A DNA stretch of 64,000 nucleotides from Casuarina equisetifolia (Eukaryota; Streptophyta; Magnoliopsida; Fagales; Casuarinaceae). The notes beneath the pieces were generated by a model. It saw only the letters and a list, made by a program, of their open reading frames with translations, searched no databases and was not told the origin of the DNA. The DNA is taken from NCBI GenBank assembly GCA_028551475.1, contig CM052357.1:27983745-28047744 (forward strand). Direction: 5' to 3'. The stretch's first letter is position 1, and each line of letters begins with the position of its first letter. Positions 1 to 14,109 of the stretch are shown here, in pieces. Made by a program: the position numbers and the translations under genes.

Positions 1-3000
1 ATGCTTTGTGAAAATTCAATAGTTATAAGGCATGTGGAGGATAAGCATCATACATTGGGAAAAAAATCATTGAAATAAAATTTAGTCAAAAGAAAGATAT
101 TCTAACTTATGAGTTAACTTTTGTATTGAGATTTTTTGACTTTCTAAAATAATATCAGACTTAATCTATGTAAACTCAATGATATTTGGTGAGAAAATCC
201 CACCCTAGAAAAAAAAATTTCTAAAATAAAATTTAATTAAAAAAATTCTTTAACTCACAAGTTAACTTTTTAAGTCTTTTCGAAGAACAAATATTGGCCT
301 CCAACACATTGCCTGGGTTAATTCCATCCCATATGCATATTTATCTTACCTCAAAAGAAAATTATTCTGCTGTCATTTCCGTCTTTCCCTTTTACGTCTT
401 CTTTGAAGGAATTGAAAAAACGAAGGAATCAAAAACGCTGAAATTTTGGTGGAAGAAAGTGACAGAGACTTTGGAACCATGAGAATGGTATAAGTTGAAA
501 GGTATTCAAAACATGACAAATTAGCCAACAGTGAAAGACAGAATAATAAATGGCTTCATATTCCACCGAATTTGAGAGAAGGGAGGCAGAATTTGAAGTA
601 TTTGACAGGAATGATACAGCTGTAGAGATTCCTCTCCCATGAATCACAGAAATCAACTTCTACTCTACACAACCCACAAAGAAACAAGGATTATTTTCAA
701 AGTCAGCAGTAAATATATTCCTTCATTTATTTTCTCTCAGGGTCAAATATTCTTTACCCATTTGTGGTCGCAATTTAATTTGTATAACCCATAATTCAAA
801 AGGTTGCACATCACCCACGAAATCGTTAAGCAAAATAAAGCTCATATATATTTTCACCACCTTTATTTTCTTGCTCCTTTAAATAAACATTAGAATGTTC
901 TTCAAAGCAAAATATTATTGTGGAATTGATAAGTTGGCATAAAATCATTTTTATCTTGATAAAAAAATTATGAAAAATTAAAAAAATTGAAGATTATAAT
1001 CAACTATATGTATAACTAGCCTCTTGGAGTAGCAAAAGAAATAGAGAAGATAGAATTATAAGTGTTAGATGATCATGTCATTTAAATTTTTTTGTCAATA
1101 CGATTGAGCATCCTAAACTTGTATTGAGATTGTTAAGCAACTTTTACATTAACTTTCTTCTTTGGTTATATTCTTTATAGTTTCTCTTTGATTGCTATAG
1201 TATAAATTTTAAAAAATTTGTAGGATTAATCATGAAATGTAGAATAGCATATTGCCTTTTTAAAGATAGATATCATATGGATTTATTAATATACTTATAA
1301 GTTTAATTATAATAGCTCTTTTAGTAGTAATTCAAGCAACATCATGTAGTGCTCGTGAGTTTTAAAGGGCCGATTTGGATTTAGACCTTCAAATTGTCAA
1401 GGTCTGGGTTTTACTTTGGGCAAGTCCCTGCAGAGTTTAAAAGCCTAAATCCTAGTAATTTCGATCCTAGTAAGTAGATGCAAATGTTGAAAGGAGGATG
1501 CTTGGGATGGAAGAACAATCTGGGTTGGTCAAAAGTGTTTGCAGAACATGTTGCGGCCTTGGTTTCAAGAACTTCAAGGACTTCCTTGTTTATATTCTTT
1601 ATAATTCCTATTTGATCACCATAGTATAAATTTCTTTGCTTGATGCAAAGCATATGCGTAGAAGAGAAAAATTCAAACATAGAGGAGGCATCAAAGGAAG
1701 ATTACTGTGCTTGTCGATATCTCATTCCAGAAAAGCCTTAAATAAATTCCAAATCACCGATCATCTTTAAAAGTCGAGCTTATAAGAAAACAAGTAAAGT
1801 TGATCACCCTTTTCCATAGTCACTATGCTCCCAGAAAAAGAACAAGAAAAACTAAAATTGAACAAAAGAATGGAGGCCCCATCATCCGATGGTCAAAGAT
1901 CGGCTCTCCACCTTGTGCAAATCACACTACATCTTTTCCCTCTAAAATCTCACACTAGCAATATTTTAGACGCCAGTAAATCCAACCGTGGCTCCGGAAG
2001 ATCTTTGGGCTGTCATGCACAAAAGTTCCTTGGAAACTTGTTAAAAGCAGACTGAAAAGCTCTTGCAGAATAACTGGCACATGAATTTCAATCTCTGAGG
2101 TCTTGAAAAGATGTCGGAGCCTGGACTGTGACAGACATGTGGAATGTTGCAGAAATTTAAAATTCCCAGAAATGCCCGACACACCTGATAAACAATGTGT
2201 AGCCTTTTTTTTTTTTCTGATCTCCATTCTGAGCCATTCGCTTAGGCCAGAGGTACTTTCTTGAAGGAGTGAAAGACCCTCAGACCAAATTAGTGGCATC
2301 GGCATATGCTGCTGGGGAATTAAATAAGCAGCAAAGGAGGGAAAAGTCAGTTTTAGTTCATGTCATGATTCTTCCAAATGCAAAGACTGAAAGGACTGGA
2401 TTACAAATGATTTTGCTAACAAGTGTATGTGATTCTCCTTCCACTACGTGTGGAAAATGGAAAGAGTTGACTGCTATTAAGTGTTCATGCAGGATCTCCA
2501 TACATTGTGACTCCTGTATGCTGCCATGGGCTCCATGGCTTTGAGATAACTAGTCTGCATATACAGGAGTCTGCATGTGTCTTCGATTATGGCATATTCG
2601 GCAACCCCTTTTGTTAAAGCTATCAAAGAGAATTTATTCATCTATGCTCTAAAGCCTTGGACTCAGGGAGCCTGATGGGTACCATCTAGCTAAACCCTCT
2701 TTTAGCTACGAATGAGAGAGATAATGGGTATTTAGGCATTCTTTGCCATAAATAATGAAAAGGTAGAATAAGAAAGAAGAAAAAGAAGGGGGCATGAATG
2801 TGGAGGAAAGCTTGTGATATCTTGGTAATCCATAGTCACTGTAACTTAAAAGAGGAAGTACAATAAGACAATAGTGTGAAAAGGTGCATCTTTCTCTTTT
2901 CGTCCATGAGAAAGTCTCCATCAAAATTTTGAGGTTCCCAAGTCTATCCCATATATGAGAACCACTCAAATTATAACATTTACTTGGATATATTTGTTAA

Positions 3001-3110
3001 TTTGGTAAATATTTTATTTTTAATATTAAATTAAAAGTTATTTCTTCTTTAAATCATATTCCATAAATTCTAAATAATATTAATTAGCTCATAGAACGTA
3101 GTGAAGAACA
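1..3110. other. AT-rich intergenic DNA, no gene recognised
   Basis: Short open frames on both strands here show no recognisable protein motif and no convincing splice pattern. Two weakly similar stretches at about 72-124 and 219-271 share an AAAATAAAATTTA start and a GAGTTAACTTTT-like end, so they look like an old internal duplication. A second pair, about 1166-1212 and 1593-1636, shares a TATTCTTTATA...ATAGTATAAATTT pattern. Nothing else can be supported. Confidence 0.6.
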
Positions 3111-3294
3111 CCTTTTTTAAGTGCTTTTCACTTGGGCAGGCATGTGTGAACGCGCGTCTCTTCAGCACAACAAGCGGAAGAACACGTGATATGCGTTACT
3201 GCGTCAATGGCATAGCTTGTGACGTATAACCTTCGACGCTACAGCTCTTGAAACTTCGGTCCCACGAAAATATAGCTTTAAAGTTCACAATAAT

Positions 3295-3420
3295 GCATCC
3301 AACAGGTGAAACATATTTGGAAGAGACAAGCTCAGTGCCTCATCGTCTTCTTTCCTCAGTACACGTTTGAAAAGGACAGCCTAGATGCCTCATGACATCT
3401 TTCTTGGGTACATGATTGAG
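3295..3420. repeat. diverged tandem duplication of about 55 bp
   Basis: Two adjacent stretches (about 3317-3365 and 3370-3416) share the order GACA(A)GC, then a GCCTCAT core, then a T-rich CTTTC run, then GTACA. They lie roughly 1.3 kb upstream of the thioesterase start. A G-box-like ACACGTGA occurs nearby at about 3182. The repeat is too diverged to date and no function can be assigned. Confidence 0.4.
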
Positions 3421-3939
3421 CAAATTTGGCTGCGAGTGCGCTGTACAGGCACCTCTTAAATGGCGACTGCCTCACTCGAGAACACCAGAACAGTAGTCTG
3501 AAAAGCTTTTTTTAGAATGAAAAAGACTGATTATTTGGTGTCACTAAAGCTTAAGCTATAGACAAGAAGGCAGCTGATTTAACAAGTTTAGGATTTGGTT
3601 GTTGGATTATCATAAAGGGTTAAAGGGTTTTTTGCATCCTACAGTGGTTCTATTGGGTTTTAGTCTTTGTTGGGATAAATCAATATATATGTCCACCTTC
3701 ATTTATGTATTTTTACTTCCGTTACAAGAGAGTTAGTCACCACCAAAAGCAAAAGAAGGTTTGCAATTGAAGCTTTACATGCCCCAAGGTTTGAAATTTG
3801 TATCGAAATTCCAGTTGTTGGGGGAAAAAAATGGCGGATTTGAACATGGCGGAAAGGGCAGTTTAGTCATACAAGTAATCCAACAAGATTCAAGGGCAGT
3901 TTAAGAAAATGACCGGCTTTTGGACTTTCTGGCTTCTGC

Positions 3940-4750
3940 TTATGTAATGTGTCTGTAGGGGCTATTTCTGCAGTATGAACGAGGAAAACAAAAGAAGGTG
4001 AGAGAAAGTAGTGTGAAGCAAAGAAAGGCAAATCAAAGAGAAAAAGAAAAGCCAATATGCTTTTAGGTTTGTTCCACACCAGGTTGGTACAAAAAGCTTA
4101 AACCCCACTTTACCTTTTCACATCCATATTCAATAGTATTCATTTTTTTTTTTTAAATCGGATCTTCGAGAGAGTCGCCAGTTCTTGCCACTTTCATCAC
4201 CTGAATGGCCCCCTGGATATTTGAATTTTCTTGGTTTTGTTAGTCAATGGTTCTGTCATTCATGAAAAGTATGTATATTTAAGTTAAATGCCTTGTCTGT
4301 TCGAGCTGTGGGAGGGCATAAAATTCTTCTTCCAGATGGCGCTAATAGCCCTGGGTTGCTGTAGTTGAAGTGTTTTACAAACTGTCCACAATCTTAGATT
4401 CCTTTACTCTGGGCGTAGCAAACTGGAACTCTGTTAGTTCATTTTTCCACATTGATGTGCTTTGATATGTTTGTAGATTCTTTTCTCATAAAGAGCCCCT
4501 GCCTTTTTGCCCCCGTTCTTTTTATCTCTCTCCTTTTCCTTGAGTGCCTTTCACTTTCTGAGTTTTATATGAAGTTTCGGAGTGTCCAACTGGTGAATAG
4601 CTGATGCAGATTAGTGCGTTCTATTTCCCTTTTCACCCTCCCATATGCCTATAAGTAGAGATCGTCAATGCTGATTCTCTTCATTACAGGAGCTCAACTT
4701 AACCGTTGCAACAAGTCAGCTGCACTGCGCTAACATTTTGGCTGAAGAGA
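3940..4750 (+). promoter_or_regulatory. probable leader region and leader intron of the thioesterase gene
   Basis: A TTCATTACAG acceptor ending at 4690 lies 60 bp before the ATG, and the stretch before it is T-rich like an intron. The first leader exon is therefore probably upstream, perhaps in the purine-rich region near 3.95-4.08 kb. Its donor cannot be fixed from sequence alone, and no clear TATA box was chosen. Confidence 0.4.
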
Positions 4751-7700
4751 ATGAGCTACGGTAGCTCCCACATGGGTTCTGGTTAGTTTTTATCCCTGCT
4801 AATGTCTGTCTTCCTTGTATATAGAAAGCTCATACGTCTTTCAGTAAAGAGTAATGCTACTGTTTCTAGCCAGTGATCTTTATGCCTTTGGTTCATGTGG
4901 TTTCAACTCCTTGTTCCAATGTTTCAGGAAGTGGAACTTCCTCTAGGCCATTCGAGTTTGGAAGGACACATGTGGTCAGGCCCAAAGGGCGGCACCAGGC
5001 GACTATAGTTTGGCTTCATGGCCTTGGTGATAAGGGCTCAAGGTATTCATGATTGTTCTTTACTGAATTTACCCTTGCTGAGGGTCGCTATTTTGCAACA
5101 ATGGTTCCAAGATGGCTCTTCTTTTTAGTGATTTCTGTTGTATTTTTGTAGTTATTTTGTGCAGGAATTACTTTCGTGTTTTATAAGTTGGCTAGTTGGT
5201 GGATTTGGTAGTCAAACATTTACTTGATTTGGTTTGTTGTGATGTGGTGTAACTATCGTCCTCTTGCTCAGTAATGTTTCTCTGAAACGTGCATGGATCG
5301 ATAATTATGAATTTTGAAAATTTTAAGATTTAATACTTATTGTGAGTACATCTATTCTACTCTGATTTAGCAGCATTAGCTTGAGTCGTCCCTATCTCTT
5401 TTCCTTCGGCATATGCCTTCTCTGTTAGTGGTGAACTTCTTTTGTATAAAAATGAAAAAGCACAAAAGTGAGTAAGAAAAAACGTCAATGCTTGTCTGAT
5501 TCTGCTGAAGAAGTTTGTTGTTTAAGTTCTTGACTTCTATTTCCCTTTCTAGAAGATTCTCATGCTGATTGATTTGATGGGGGAGAGCAATAGTACCGTC
5601 AACTAAAAAACAAATGTCTACTTGGCATATTCTTCCGTTCTCTCTTCTTGATTCTAAGCTGTGGGAGGCCTTAAATCCAAAAACTTCAAATGCCAATGCA
5701 TAGAATGGGGGACCACTTCTTAACTAGCTTGGTCACCCTTTAAACATAGCAAAACAATAATATATTACTTGTTAATGGTATATATAAAACTAATGCTTGC
5801 ACATTAATTATCATTTTGTGTAATATGACAAGACCATATTGAGCTGACACTTACAGTGGCATATTGTATGGCTTATAAATTATTGTCTAGGCTTGTTCTC
5901 AACTTTGCAAGTGGTCCCATGTTTAGATAGTTAGTATTTTTACGTGAAGATTCATTGGATGGTTGTATGGTTTCCAAACTCCATGAAATATTCTGGCAAC
6001 CATCTGAGCAATTCAATTCTATCATTTACTTATACCACCAAGTGTGGTTCTAAGTTGAAACGAAGGTACCAATAGTGACTGAGCTGATATTTTATTTTTC
6101 CTTTATTCTGCAGCTGGTCTCAGCTCTTGGAAGCCCTTCCTTTACCAAATGTAAGAATAAGTTTTCCTTTTTCAGTATTTTCAATTTCTTCTCAACATAT
6201 ATACATGTGTCACTAGCTGCTCTAATACTTTGGATACCTAGAAGAGTGTGTTTATTTTTTCATTCTACTATCATCAATATTTCAGATAAAATGGATTTGC
6301 CCTACTGCTCCTACTAGGCCAGTAAGACTATTTGGTGGATTTCCCTGCACTGCTTGTAAGATTTATTGCGTTGAAAATCTACCCTTTTAATATTCTCATC
6401 AGGACAACATTAAATTCTTGCTGACTGAAAGTTTTTGATATTCCAGCAGTGTATGGACAAAATATTTCCAGTAATTTACTTTAGGTTTTGTGGAATAATT
6501 TAATCTCTAGTTCCATTTACTTTTTTTTCATCAGGGTTTGATGTTGGGGACTTTTCGGAAGATGCACCTGATGACTTGGAGGGCTTAGATGCTTCGGCGG
6601 CACATGTTGCCAACCTATTGTCAACAGAGCCTGCTGACAGTAGGTTTCTCCTTTGAATCCTTCATAGCTTTTAACACCTTCTTCTTTTGGTTATATGCAA
6701 AAACCATAGCAGTTTTGGAGTTCAAGATAAAGGGGACATGAAACATATATGGGGTTAGATTCAAGCTACATCTGTTGTAACTTTTTAACAAAATTTTTAA
6801 CATTAGAGGACATCTTATTTTCAAGAATATTAACCAACTGCTAGGTTAAGTGCCTTTCATATAACTGTCATACTTGCCAAATACCAAGGTGATTGACCAT
6901 TAAGACTATCTTACCTTTATTAACGTTACTCCTGCTATGACTTGAATCCACTCATACATATATATATATATACATATCAAAATATGTCATTATGTAAGTT
7001 TCTTCAATAAATTGAAAAGCAAAAGTTATGAAGGTTTGGGAAAACTATATGACAGATTCATGCATTTTCCCCTTGTTGAAGACCCGAGGTCAAACTATAT
7101 TGCTTCTTTATCCCTTCATCTTTGTTCCTATCAGTTAATGGTTTTTTTTCTTGAGCGCTTTTTAGTTTATGTAGAAGTCAGAAGTTGTAACCTAGTACTT
7201 AGCAGTGATTGTGCTTCTCAACTTTTGCCCTTTTCCTCTTTCAGATTCTAATATTGGTTGTCTCATTGATGAGTTCATGTCTTGTTAGAATGGTTTTTAA
7301 CATAAGTTGCTGTGTTTTTAAAACAAATGGACGAGTCTTTATGGTTCCTAGTCCGCTTTTTCAATTGGGCTCTCTTGTTTTGTTTATTGTAAACAACCAT
7401 GGAGCTTTGAGACTCAAACGAGAAAACCTAGCCTTACCACCCCCATCCTTCTTTTTCCCTCCTTTTGTGATATCTTTATATTGTACCACTTATCTGTTTG
7501 CTATACAAGATGTAAAACCTATTGACATGCACAGAATGTAAGTGAAAGTATTTGAATTGTTTTAATCATTACAATCCCATATATTGGGTTTTGTTTGCAT
7601 TGAAACTTCCTTTTGAGTTGCTTAGTCATTTGATACACTGGTTTTTGTCAAAATATGAAACTTATGGATTTGGTGATTGAGGAAAGGAAACCCAGATAGT

Positions 7701-10012
7701 TCCTTGTTTATGAGTCGTGTAATGAACTGCTTCTGATATGTTCGTCTTTCCTCTCAATTGGTTTTTCCTAGCCCAAAGTTGGATTTCAGGGAATACCTTC
7801 AGGCATTTTTTTCTTTCTCCCCTTAGTTATTCTCCAATGTTTTTGTACCCTAATCTTCCACTATAATTCTGAGTCTGATGAAAAAGTCTTTTAGCTTATC
7901 TATCAAGGTTGTTCAGATGATTCAGAGAGTTGCAGATCACTGCTTTATCCTTCAGTCTCTTAGGTTAATTTTAGTACAGCAAACTTACTTGGAAAAAACT
8001 AGTTGTCTTTAAGTGACAATTTAAGGATGTAGCTCTAGTCACTTGAGTAGAGCCTTGGAAGTTTGCTATCTGTTGCAGCAACTTTCATGTGGATAGGAGG
8101 ATGGAAGAAAAAAAATAGTGGGCATGAGGTTTTACTTCGTTTTTACTCTTCTGAGAAGCATGGAAGATGCATCTTAGTATTGTAATTCAATCCATGCCAA
8201 CATACAAACGTGTCTTTGTGTTAAAATATGTTATTTAATATTGTGTTATGGAACATTGTCATTCTGCATAGCTTACATAATTTTACCATTGACTTGCAGT
8301 CAAACTTGGTGTTGGGGGCTTCAGTATGGGTGCTGCAACTGCACTCTACTCTGCTACATGCCTCGTCTCAGGTAACTATGGGAATGGAGACCGTTACCGA
8401 GTCAACTTAAGTGCAATTGTTGGTCTTAGTGGCTGGCTTCCATGTTCAAGGTTTGACTTCTGTGATATAGATTTACAACAAACCATAATACACCAATTTA
8501 AATCAACCTGTAAACAATAATCCGCATGCACTATGTCATTAAACATTATGTTCAGCATAGCTGCTAATGTTTTGTAGGACCTTGAGGAACCGAGTGGAGG
8601 GGTCACATGAGGCAGTAAGACGAGCAGCATCATTACCTATTTTTCTTGGCCATGGCTTAGGTATCCACATTCATCCGTTAGTTTAATGTGGTTTCAATTC
8701 ATTTTTAACTTGAGTATTTTGCCTCTTTTATTATCTTCTGTCTATGGGAACATTTAAGTCATCTATATCTACCACTCAATTCATATCACGAAGCCACCAA
8801 GCTGCTGAAACACTTTTGATCCGAAATAACATTGCTTTTAGTAATGGATATACATCCTCCATAGTCCGATCATCATAACAGAACTGTTTTGTGGGAGCAA
8901 AAACATGCAAGCGCTGCTGATTCTCTCTTTAATAGGTCCACCCATATAGGTGCACATAAGTGTTCACAAAAACGTGTATATGTACTTGTTGGAGCTTGCT
9001 TTGGAAACTCATATGTAGTCATTGTCGGTATTCTGATTGCTAGATTTTTCTCTTAGTTACCCTTTTCAACATTTTCATCCAATTACATTTCTTGATATAC
9101 CTTGATTGAGTAAAATTGTGTTTTGTGTGTTGATTTTCATCTAGCTATATTTCTTGATATATCTCGATTGTCTTGTTCAACTTATATAAGTTGGCCTTTT
9201 GTCAAATCCTAACGTGCCTTTTGGATGCATTGTGTTTTCTCTCCTTAAAGCATGTAAAGTGACCAGACAAAGAAAAAGAAACTCATAGTCACAGTGCTTT
9301 CATCTATTTCTATCTACCCATTACGAGATAGCAAATTTTGGGTTCCACATGCTGAAAGCTAAATTTCCCTGGCTTCACTGTTACTTCATGATACACCCAG
9401 TATTTACTGCTAGCTGCAGGCTTCCATGCAGTTAATAGATTATGTACATGCAGAGATAAGTATAGGATTGCCAATGTTAAAGTTTCAGCTTATAGTGCTT
9501 TTCTTACACTACCTATTATAGATTAAATAGATTTTGAAAGTGATCTGGTAAAGACAAGTGTATTATAAATATATATTGCTTGACCATTTGATTTATACAA
9601 GATGCTTATGTTTTCTTTGAGCCATGATTTGACAAGTTTACCAGTTCAAATGCTTATTGTGTTTAACAATGTTTCAAAGATCCCAGCCGGAAAAAGAACT
9701 GGTGAAAACAATTTCTTTCTTTGGAATGGAAATATATTTTGAATTTCATATTGCAGGTGATGATGTGGTTGCATATGAACACGGAAAAAGGTCAGCACAG
9801 ACGTTAAACTCTGCTGGGTTTCGAAATCTCACATTTAGAACTTACAATGGGTACTTAACTACACTCGCTAATGCTCTGTGACATTCTTCTTTTGAATAAG
9901 TAGTTTCTTACATGCTCAATGAACACGCAGGTTAGGTCACTATACAATCCCTGAGGAGACTGAAGAAGTTTGTAATTGGCTGACTGCAATTTTGGGGCTT
10001 GAGGGGTCCTGA
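4751..10012 (+). CDS. acyl-protein thioesterase / lysophospholipase-like alpha/beta hydrolase, nine coding exons
   Basis: Exons join as 4751-4781, 4928-5042, 6114-6150, 6286-6355, 6535-6639, 8300-8450, 8578-8660, 9757-9850 and 9931-10012. All junctions are GT/AG and phases fit, giving 255 residues, the usual length for the family. Members hydrolyse thioester-linked acyl groups from S-acylated proteins, or lysophospholipids, in the cytosol. The WLHGLGDKGS oxyanion loop is at residues 39-48, the nucleophile in GGFSMG is Ser128, the acid is probably Asp199 in HGLGDDVV, and the base is His232 in GLGHYTIP. The N-terminus MSYGSSHMGSG is typical of the plant branch. A likely acceptor at 4690 (TTCATTACAG) just upstream of the ATG suggests an intron in the leader. 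The family is certain; which substrate it uses is not visible. Confidence 0.93.
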
Positions 10013-13000
10013 TTATACAAAGTGTGTCATATCAGCAGTTAAGCATATAAAATAAGGAATCAAGGGGGCGTCTGAAGCAGATGGAGTTAGTCATATGGTT
10101 CCTATTCACCTATGATCTACCGTTTCCTGAATAAACTTTTTAATTGAGGCTCTCTTGTATTTGGTGTTTATGGTCATCAGAAGATTTGTGTTTTTCTTTT
10201 TCCTCCCCTTTAATCGCGAGAGGAGAAGGAAGAAAGGAGGGAGAGGGTTGGGGGGTGTTCATCAGTAGGAAACAGGGAGATGAAATAAGGGATGGTGGGC
10301 GTGAAATTTTCGCAAATCGAAATTTTGTTTTATATTTTTATTTTGAGATAATGATGGAACTAATACTATCTTTGAGATGTTTACCTACTTAAAATGTGGA
10401 ATAAATGCTTGAGATTATTGAAATGTAAATGGAGCTTAGCTCAACTCCTTTCTGATTTTAGCTTAGGTTGTGTTCGACCTCAGCTCAGCAAATGTATTCT
10501 GCAAAACTTTGGATGCCCTGCAGCATTGACAACTAAAAGACTTCCTAATCTTCTGTCATCTGGGCTTGGCCGTAACGTTAAATTTCCCACGTGGATAGAT
10601 TTCAGAAGTGATTACCAGGGGAACACTAAGATGAAGGAGGTAGATGCATGAAGAGGGATGGAATGCCTTTATAGGCAAAGCTCCACCTCTCATTTTGTTT
10701 CATAGAAAGGTTCAAACCCGCGTGGTTCCATTCCCGTGGCTGCCTTTCTCCTAGGAGTTGTAGGCATGGATTTTCCTTTATCAGTTGCTCTTTTTTTATT
10801 TTTCTGTTTTGTGCTCACGCATTCATAGCACATGAACTACTGACAATTCACCATTTGAAATGTGACACAAAGATCAGGGGTTAAGAAATCAACCAACAAT
10901 TGGTATGGTGAAGGTCATATCCATCATGAAATCCTAAATAAGTATCAACCATTTCAAACTATGTAACCCTATAGTTCACTCCTCTTTAGTATAGATTTCC
11001 AGTTTCCTTGGATAAAAAATGAGTTACATGGCTCACCCGAAATCATTTTATTTTATTTTATTATATCCATGTCCTACTGGTAGGGAACAAAGAAAACGAC
11101 TACTTTCAAAAGACTGAGGCTGGCTAGGACCACTGTTAAGAGAACACTACATGAGAAAACCATCTGCAAAAGCTTATGGCTCTTTTATAATTGATCTTAT
11201 CACAATATGTTTCTTTTTGGTGAAGTTTTTATATAATGAAGAGGTATATTGTGAACGACGTAAATTCTATTCAGATTAACAAAAAAGAAAATAAGATGCT
11301 AGTTTGAAGAAGAAAATATTATTACCTCTTTGTTTCTTGGATTACAGGTTTATTGATTAGGTATAAAATAAAGAAACCATTACGAAAAAGTAATTTCCTT
11401 GTATCAAAGAGGACCAGTAGCAGTCAGTTGCGGACATACTCTCCAACACAAATGTATTGATCCTTTCGACATAAGAAGGCGAACTGCACTAACCAAGTTT
11501 AGTTTCATAGCTACTCAAAGAAAGCTACTATTTCGAAGGAAGATATCAAACTGGCAAAGGAATTTCAAGGGTTTTGTTAAGGCAGGAACTTTGAAGTCGT
11601 ATGCTGCAGTCTTAATATAGGGAACCTTAGCTTCGGTCCCAAAGGCTGTAACTTTGCATGTGGTTTAAACCAAGTAAGCAATTCTTGCATTCAAGATCTT
11701 TACACAAGGATATGGTATGTTTTCTATTAAAGGTGAGTGTTATCTCATGTTGAAAGTATAATAATAAGTTCTTGGCCTGATAAGTAATGAAGTTTCTCCA
11801 TTTATTACCTTAAAATTTTAAGAATAAGTCTCTACTTTCTAATCCCTTGAGCCTTAGAGTTGAGTTTTTATCCACATGCAATATTTGTATTAACATGCAT
11901 GTAAATGAGAGTATTCTAAGTGGATGTTGTCATATATCAAAAGTACGATGATGGACCCTTAATCTTATAAATGATGACATTTTTCTATTTATTACCTTTA
12001 GGTTTTGAATAGGCCATCACACTTTAATAGTTTATTTTATTTTATTTTATTTACTTTTAGTTTTTGGTATTCATATTTGAAACCTAATCTAAACTAACAT
12101 ATAGGATCAACCAAAAAAATAAAAATAAAAAATCCATCTCTCAAATCATGCACATTTAACAAATCATTTTAAGATTAAAATTAACACAATTATGGTACTC
12201 TCATTGTGCCTTTGTTCATCTTGATTAAGGTTACTAAGTACTCTTCTATACTCATAACCTAAATTCAGAATTTAGTATCCATAACAACATATTTAACTTT
12301 AAAATGACTTTTTGATCCTTATAAAAATAATGTGAACACACACTCATGGCCTTAGAATTGAACATCAAAAAAATTATGGAGATCCAATGGGTATGGATAT
12401 AAAAGCCCATAGTTAGGGTTGTGGAGGAATCAATTTGCACCACCATAATACTACTAACGTCAATGGTCATGTTCACCTAAAACAAATATTTTTATTATTT
12501 TTTTATTTTTGAATTATGATTCATAATGTTATTATCAAATTTTTATGTTTATTGTATAAGAAGAAAAAGGAAGAGAAAAGCTCAAATCTTGAAACAAAAA
12601 ACATTGTTTAATGTTTTTGAAAATGAGAAAGTATAAAAATGATGTTTTTCTTACATGTACAATATATTATTAGAAAATTTGCTACATTTTTAACATTCAC
12701 TTGTAAGAAAAAATGATTTATTTATATATATTATTTTATAACATACTATAAATAATGTGAGACATTCTAATGCCATTCTTCACAATCATGGTGAGTTGAA
12801 GTAATAAGTTTCTTGAGTGATATTATGGATAAGCCTTACATATGAAGTATAGGAGACAAAAAGATCTTATTTAAGTAAACCATTGTTTTGATGTTTAAAA
12901 ACTTTTTTCTCCTTAAAACTAACTTGTGAAAAATGAATGATATTTGTCGAAGGGGTATTAGTAGCCCAAAACGAGTGTAGCACTTTATGAGAAAAGCATG

Positions 13001-13887
13001 TAAAAATGTACCAAATATTGATTTCTTGTTATATTGAAAATAGTTATTTTTGTATTGAATTAGAAACATCTTCAACAGTTGCATTGAAGTTATATTGAAA
13101 GATGTAAATTTTAAGTAGTATTTAAATTTAAAAAGTATCTCCTAACTTATAACTTAGCTTTTACATTGGATATTTTAGGAATTTTGACCTAGTATTAGAA
13201 CCCACATTGATTATGCTTCAACTCATGTAATTTTGAGTTCAATAATACTTACATGTGTAAGAGATTACGGCTTAGTATTCCATTATATTTGCACAAAGAC
13301 TAGTCACAAAATAGTATAGAAAAATCATGTAAAGATGTGCAAAATATTGTCCTTAGTCAAAACATTTATTTATTTATTGAATTGGGAACAACTTTGTGAG
13401 TTATATTGAGGATAAAAGTCTAATATTAAAAATTTTCAATCTTTTGATAGTGTTTACAATAAAAATGCCTTCCTAATTTTTGAGCTAAATTTTGGGTTGG
13501 TATTTGGGTATTTGGATTATGAATCTTTTTAATATAAAACTTAAAGCTTAAGTTTATCTATTCTACCTTTTGTTCAATTTTGAATTATTTAATTATGCTT
13601 AACTTGTGGGAAGTTTTCATTCTATCCTCTTCAACCTTAAATTTAAGTTATATTTGATATGTAAGTGAATATTGAGCACAAAAGTCCAATGTTGAAAGAT
13701 ACATTAATAGATATTGCTTAAATATAAAAAATAAAAGTCAAATGTTAAAAAAAATCATCCATAGCTAATGTTTAAATACAAAAAAGTATCTTCTTAATTC
13801 ATAAGTTTGTTTTCTGAATTAGATCTTTGGGCCTTATGATAATTTGTTTATGTGACATTGAAACAATGAACTGAATAAACAAAAAAG
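10013..13887. other. intergenic DNA between thioesterase and CPP-like genes
   Basis: No coding region is supported. The short open frames at 10.1-10.7 kb and 11.4-11.6 kb have no motif, and the first overlaps the likely 3' end of the thioesterase transcript. The stretch becomes very AT-rich beyond 11.7 kb and holds old dispersed repeat copies (about 11731-12030 and 13.1-13.8 kb). Confidence 0.55.
11731..12030. repeat. dispersed repeat, two degenerate copies in tandem
   Basis: Each copy has the order GTGAGTGTTATCTCAT, then ATAATAAGTTC or an equivalent, then TTATAAGTAATGAA or TTATAAATGATGA, then a T-rich run with TTTATTACCTT. The same order recurs at 32905-33020 and twice at 59577-59795. This makes it a moderately old dispersed family in this genome. 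It has no coding potential, and its class (LTR remnant or small DNA element) cannot be told. Confidence 0.5.
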
Positions 13888-14095
13888 GTACAAACAAGAT
13901 AACTAAGACAAGAAAAGACTAGAGATTATAGTGCTACAACAAGGATCCTCCCATAAGGTCTTCGTACAAGGTTTTTAGGGGGAGAAACTTGCTTTTGATT
14001 TGGGAAACTTAAGTACAAACAATATAATTAAGACAAGAAAAGACTAGAGATTATAGTGCAGCAACAAGGATCCTCCCATAAGGTCTTCGTACAAG
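13888..14095. repeat. 83-bp direct duplication beyond the stop of the CPP-like gene
   Basis: Copies at 13888-13970 and 14013-14095 are nearly identical, with only a few mismatches, and are separated by 42 bp. They lie just downstream of the CPP-like stop codon on the minus strand, so they probably fall in its 3' untranslated region. Both copies contain GGATCCTCCCATAAGGTCTT. Confidence 0.85.
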
Positions 14096-14109
14096 CAAAA
14101 TGCCCCTTG

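Noticed and set aside
10700-10745. GGTTCAAACCC resembling a tRNA or SINE B box
   Set aside because: No A box at a suitable distance and no cloverleaf could be drawn.
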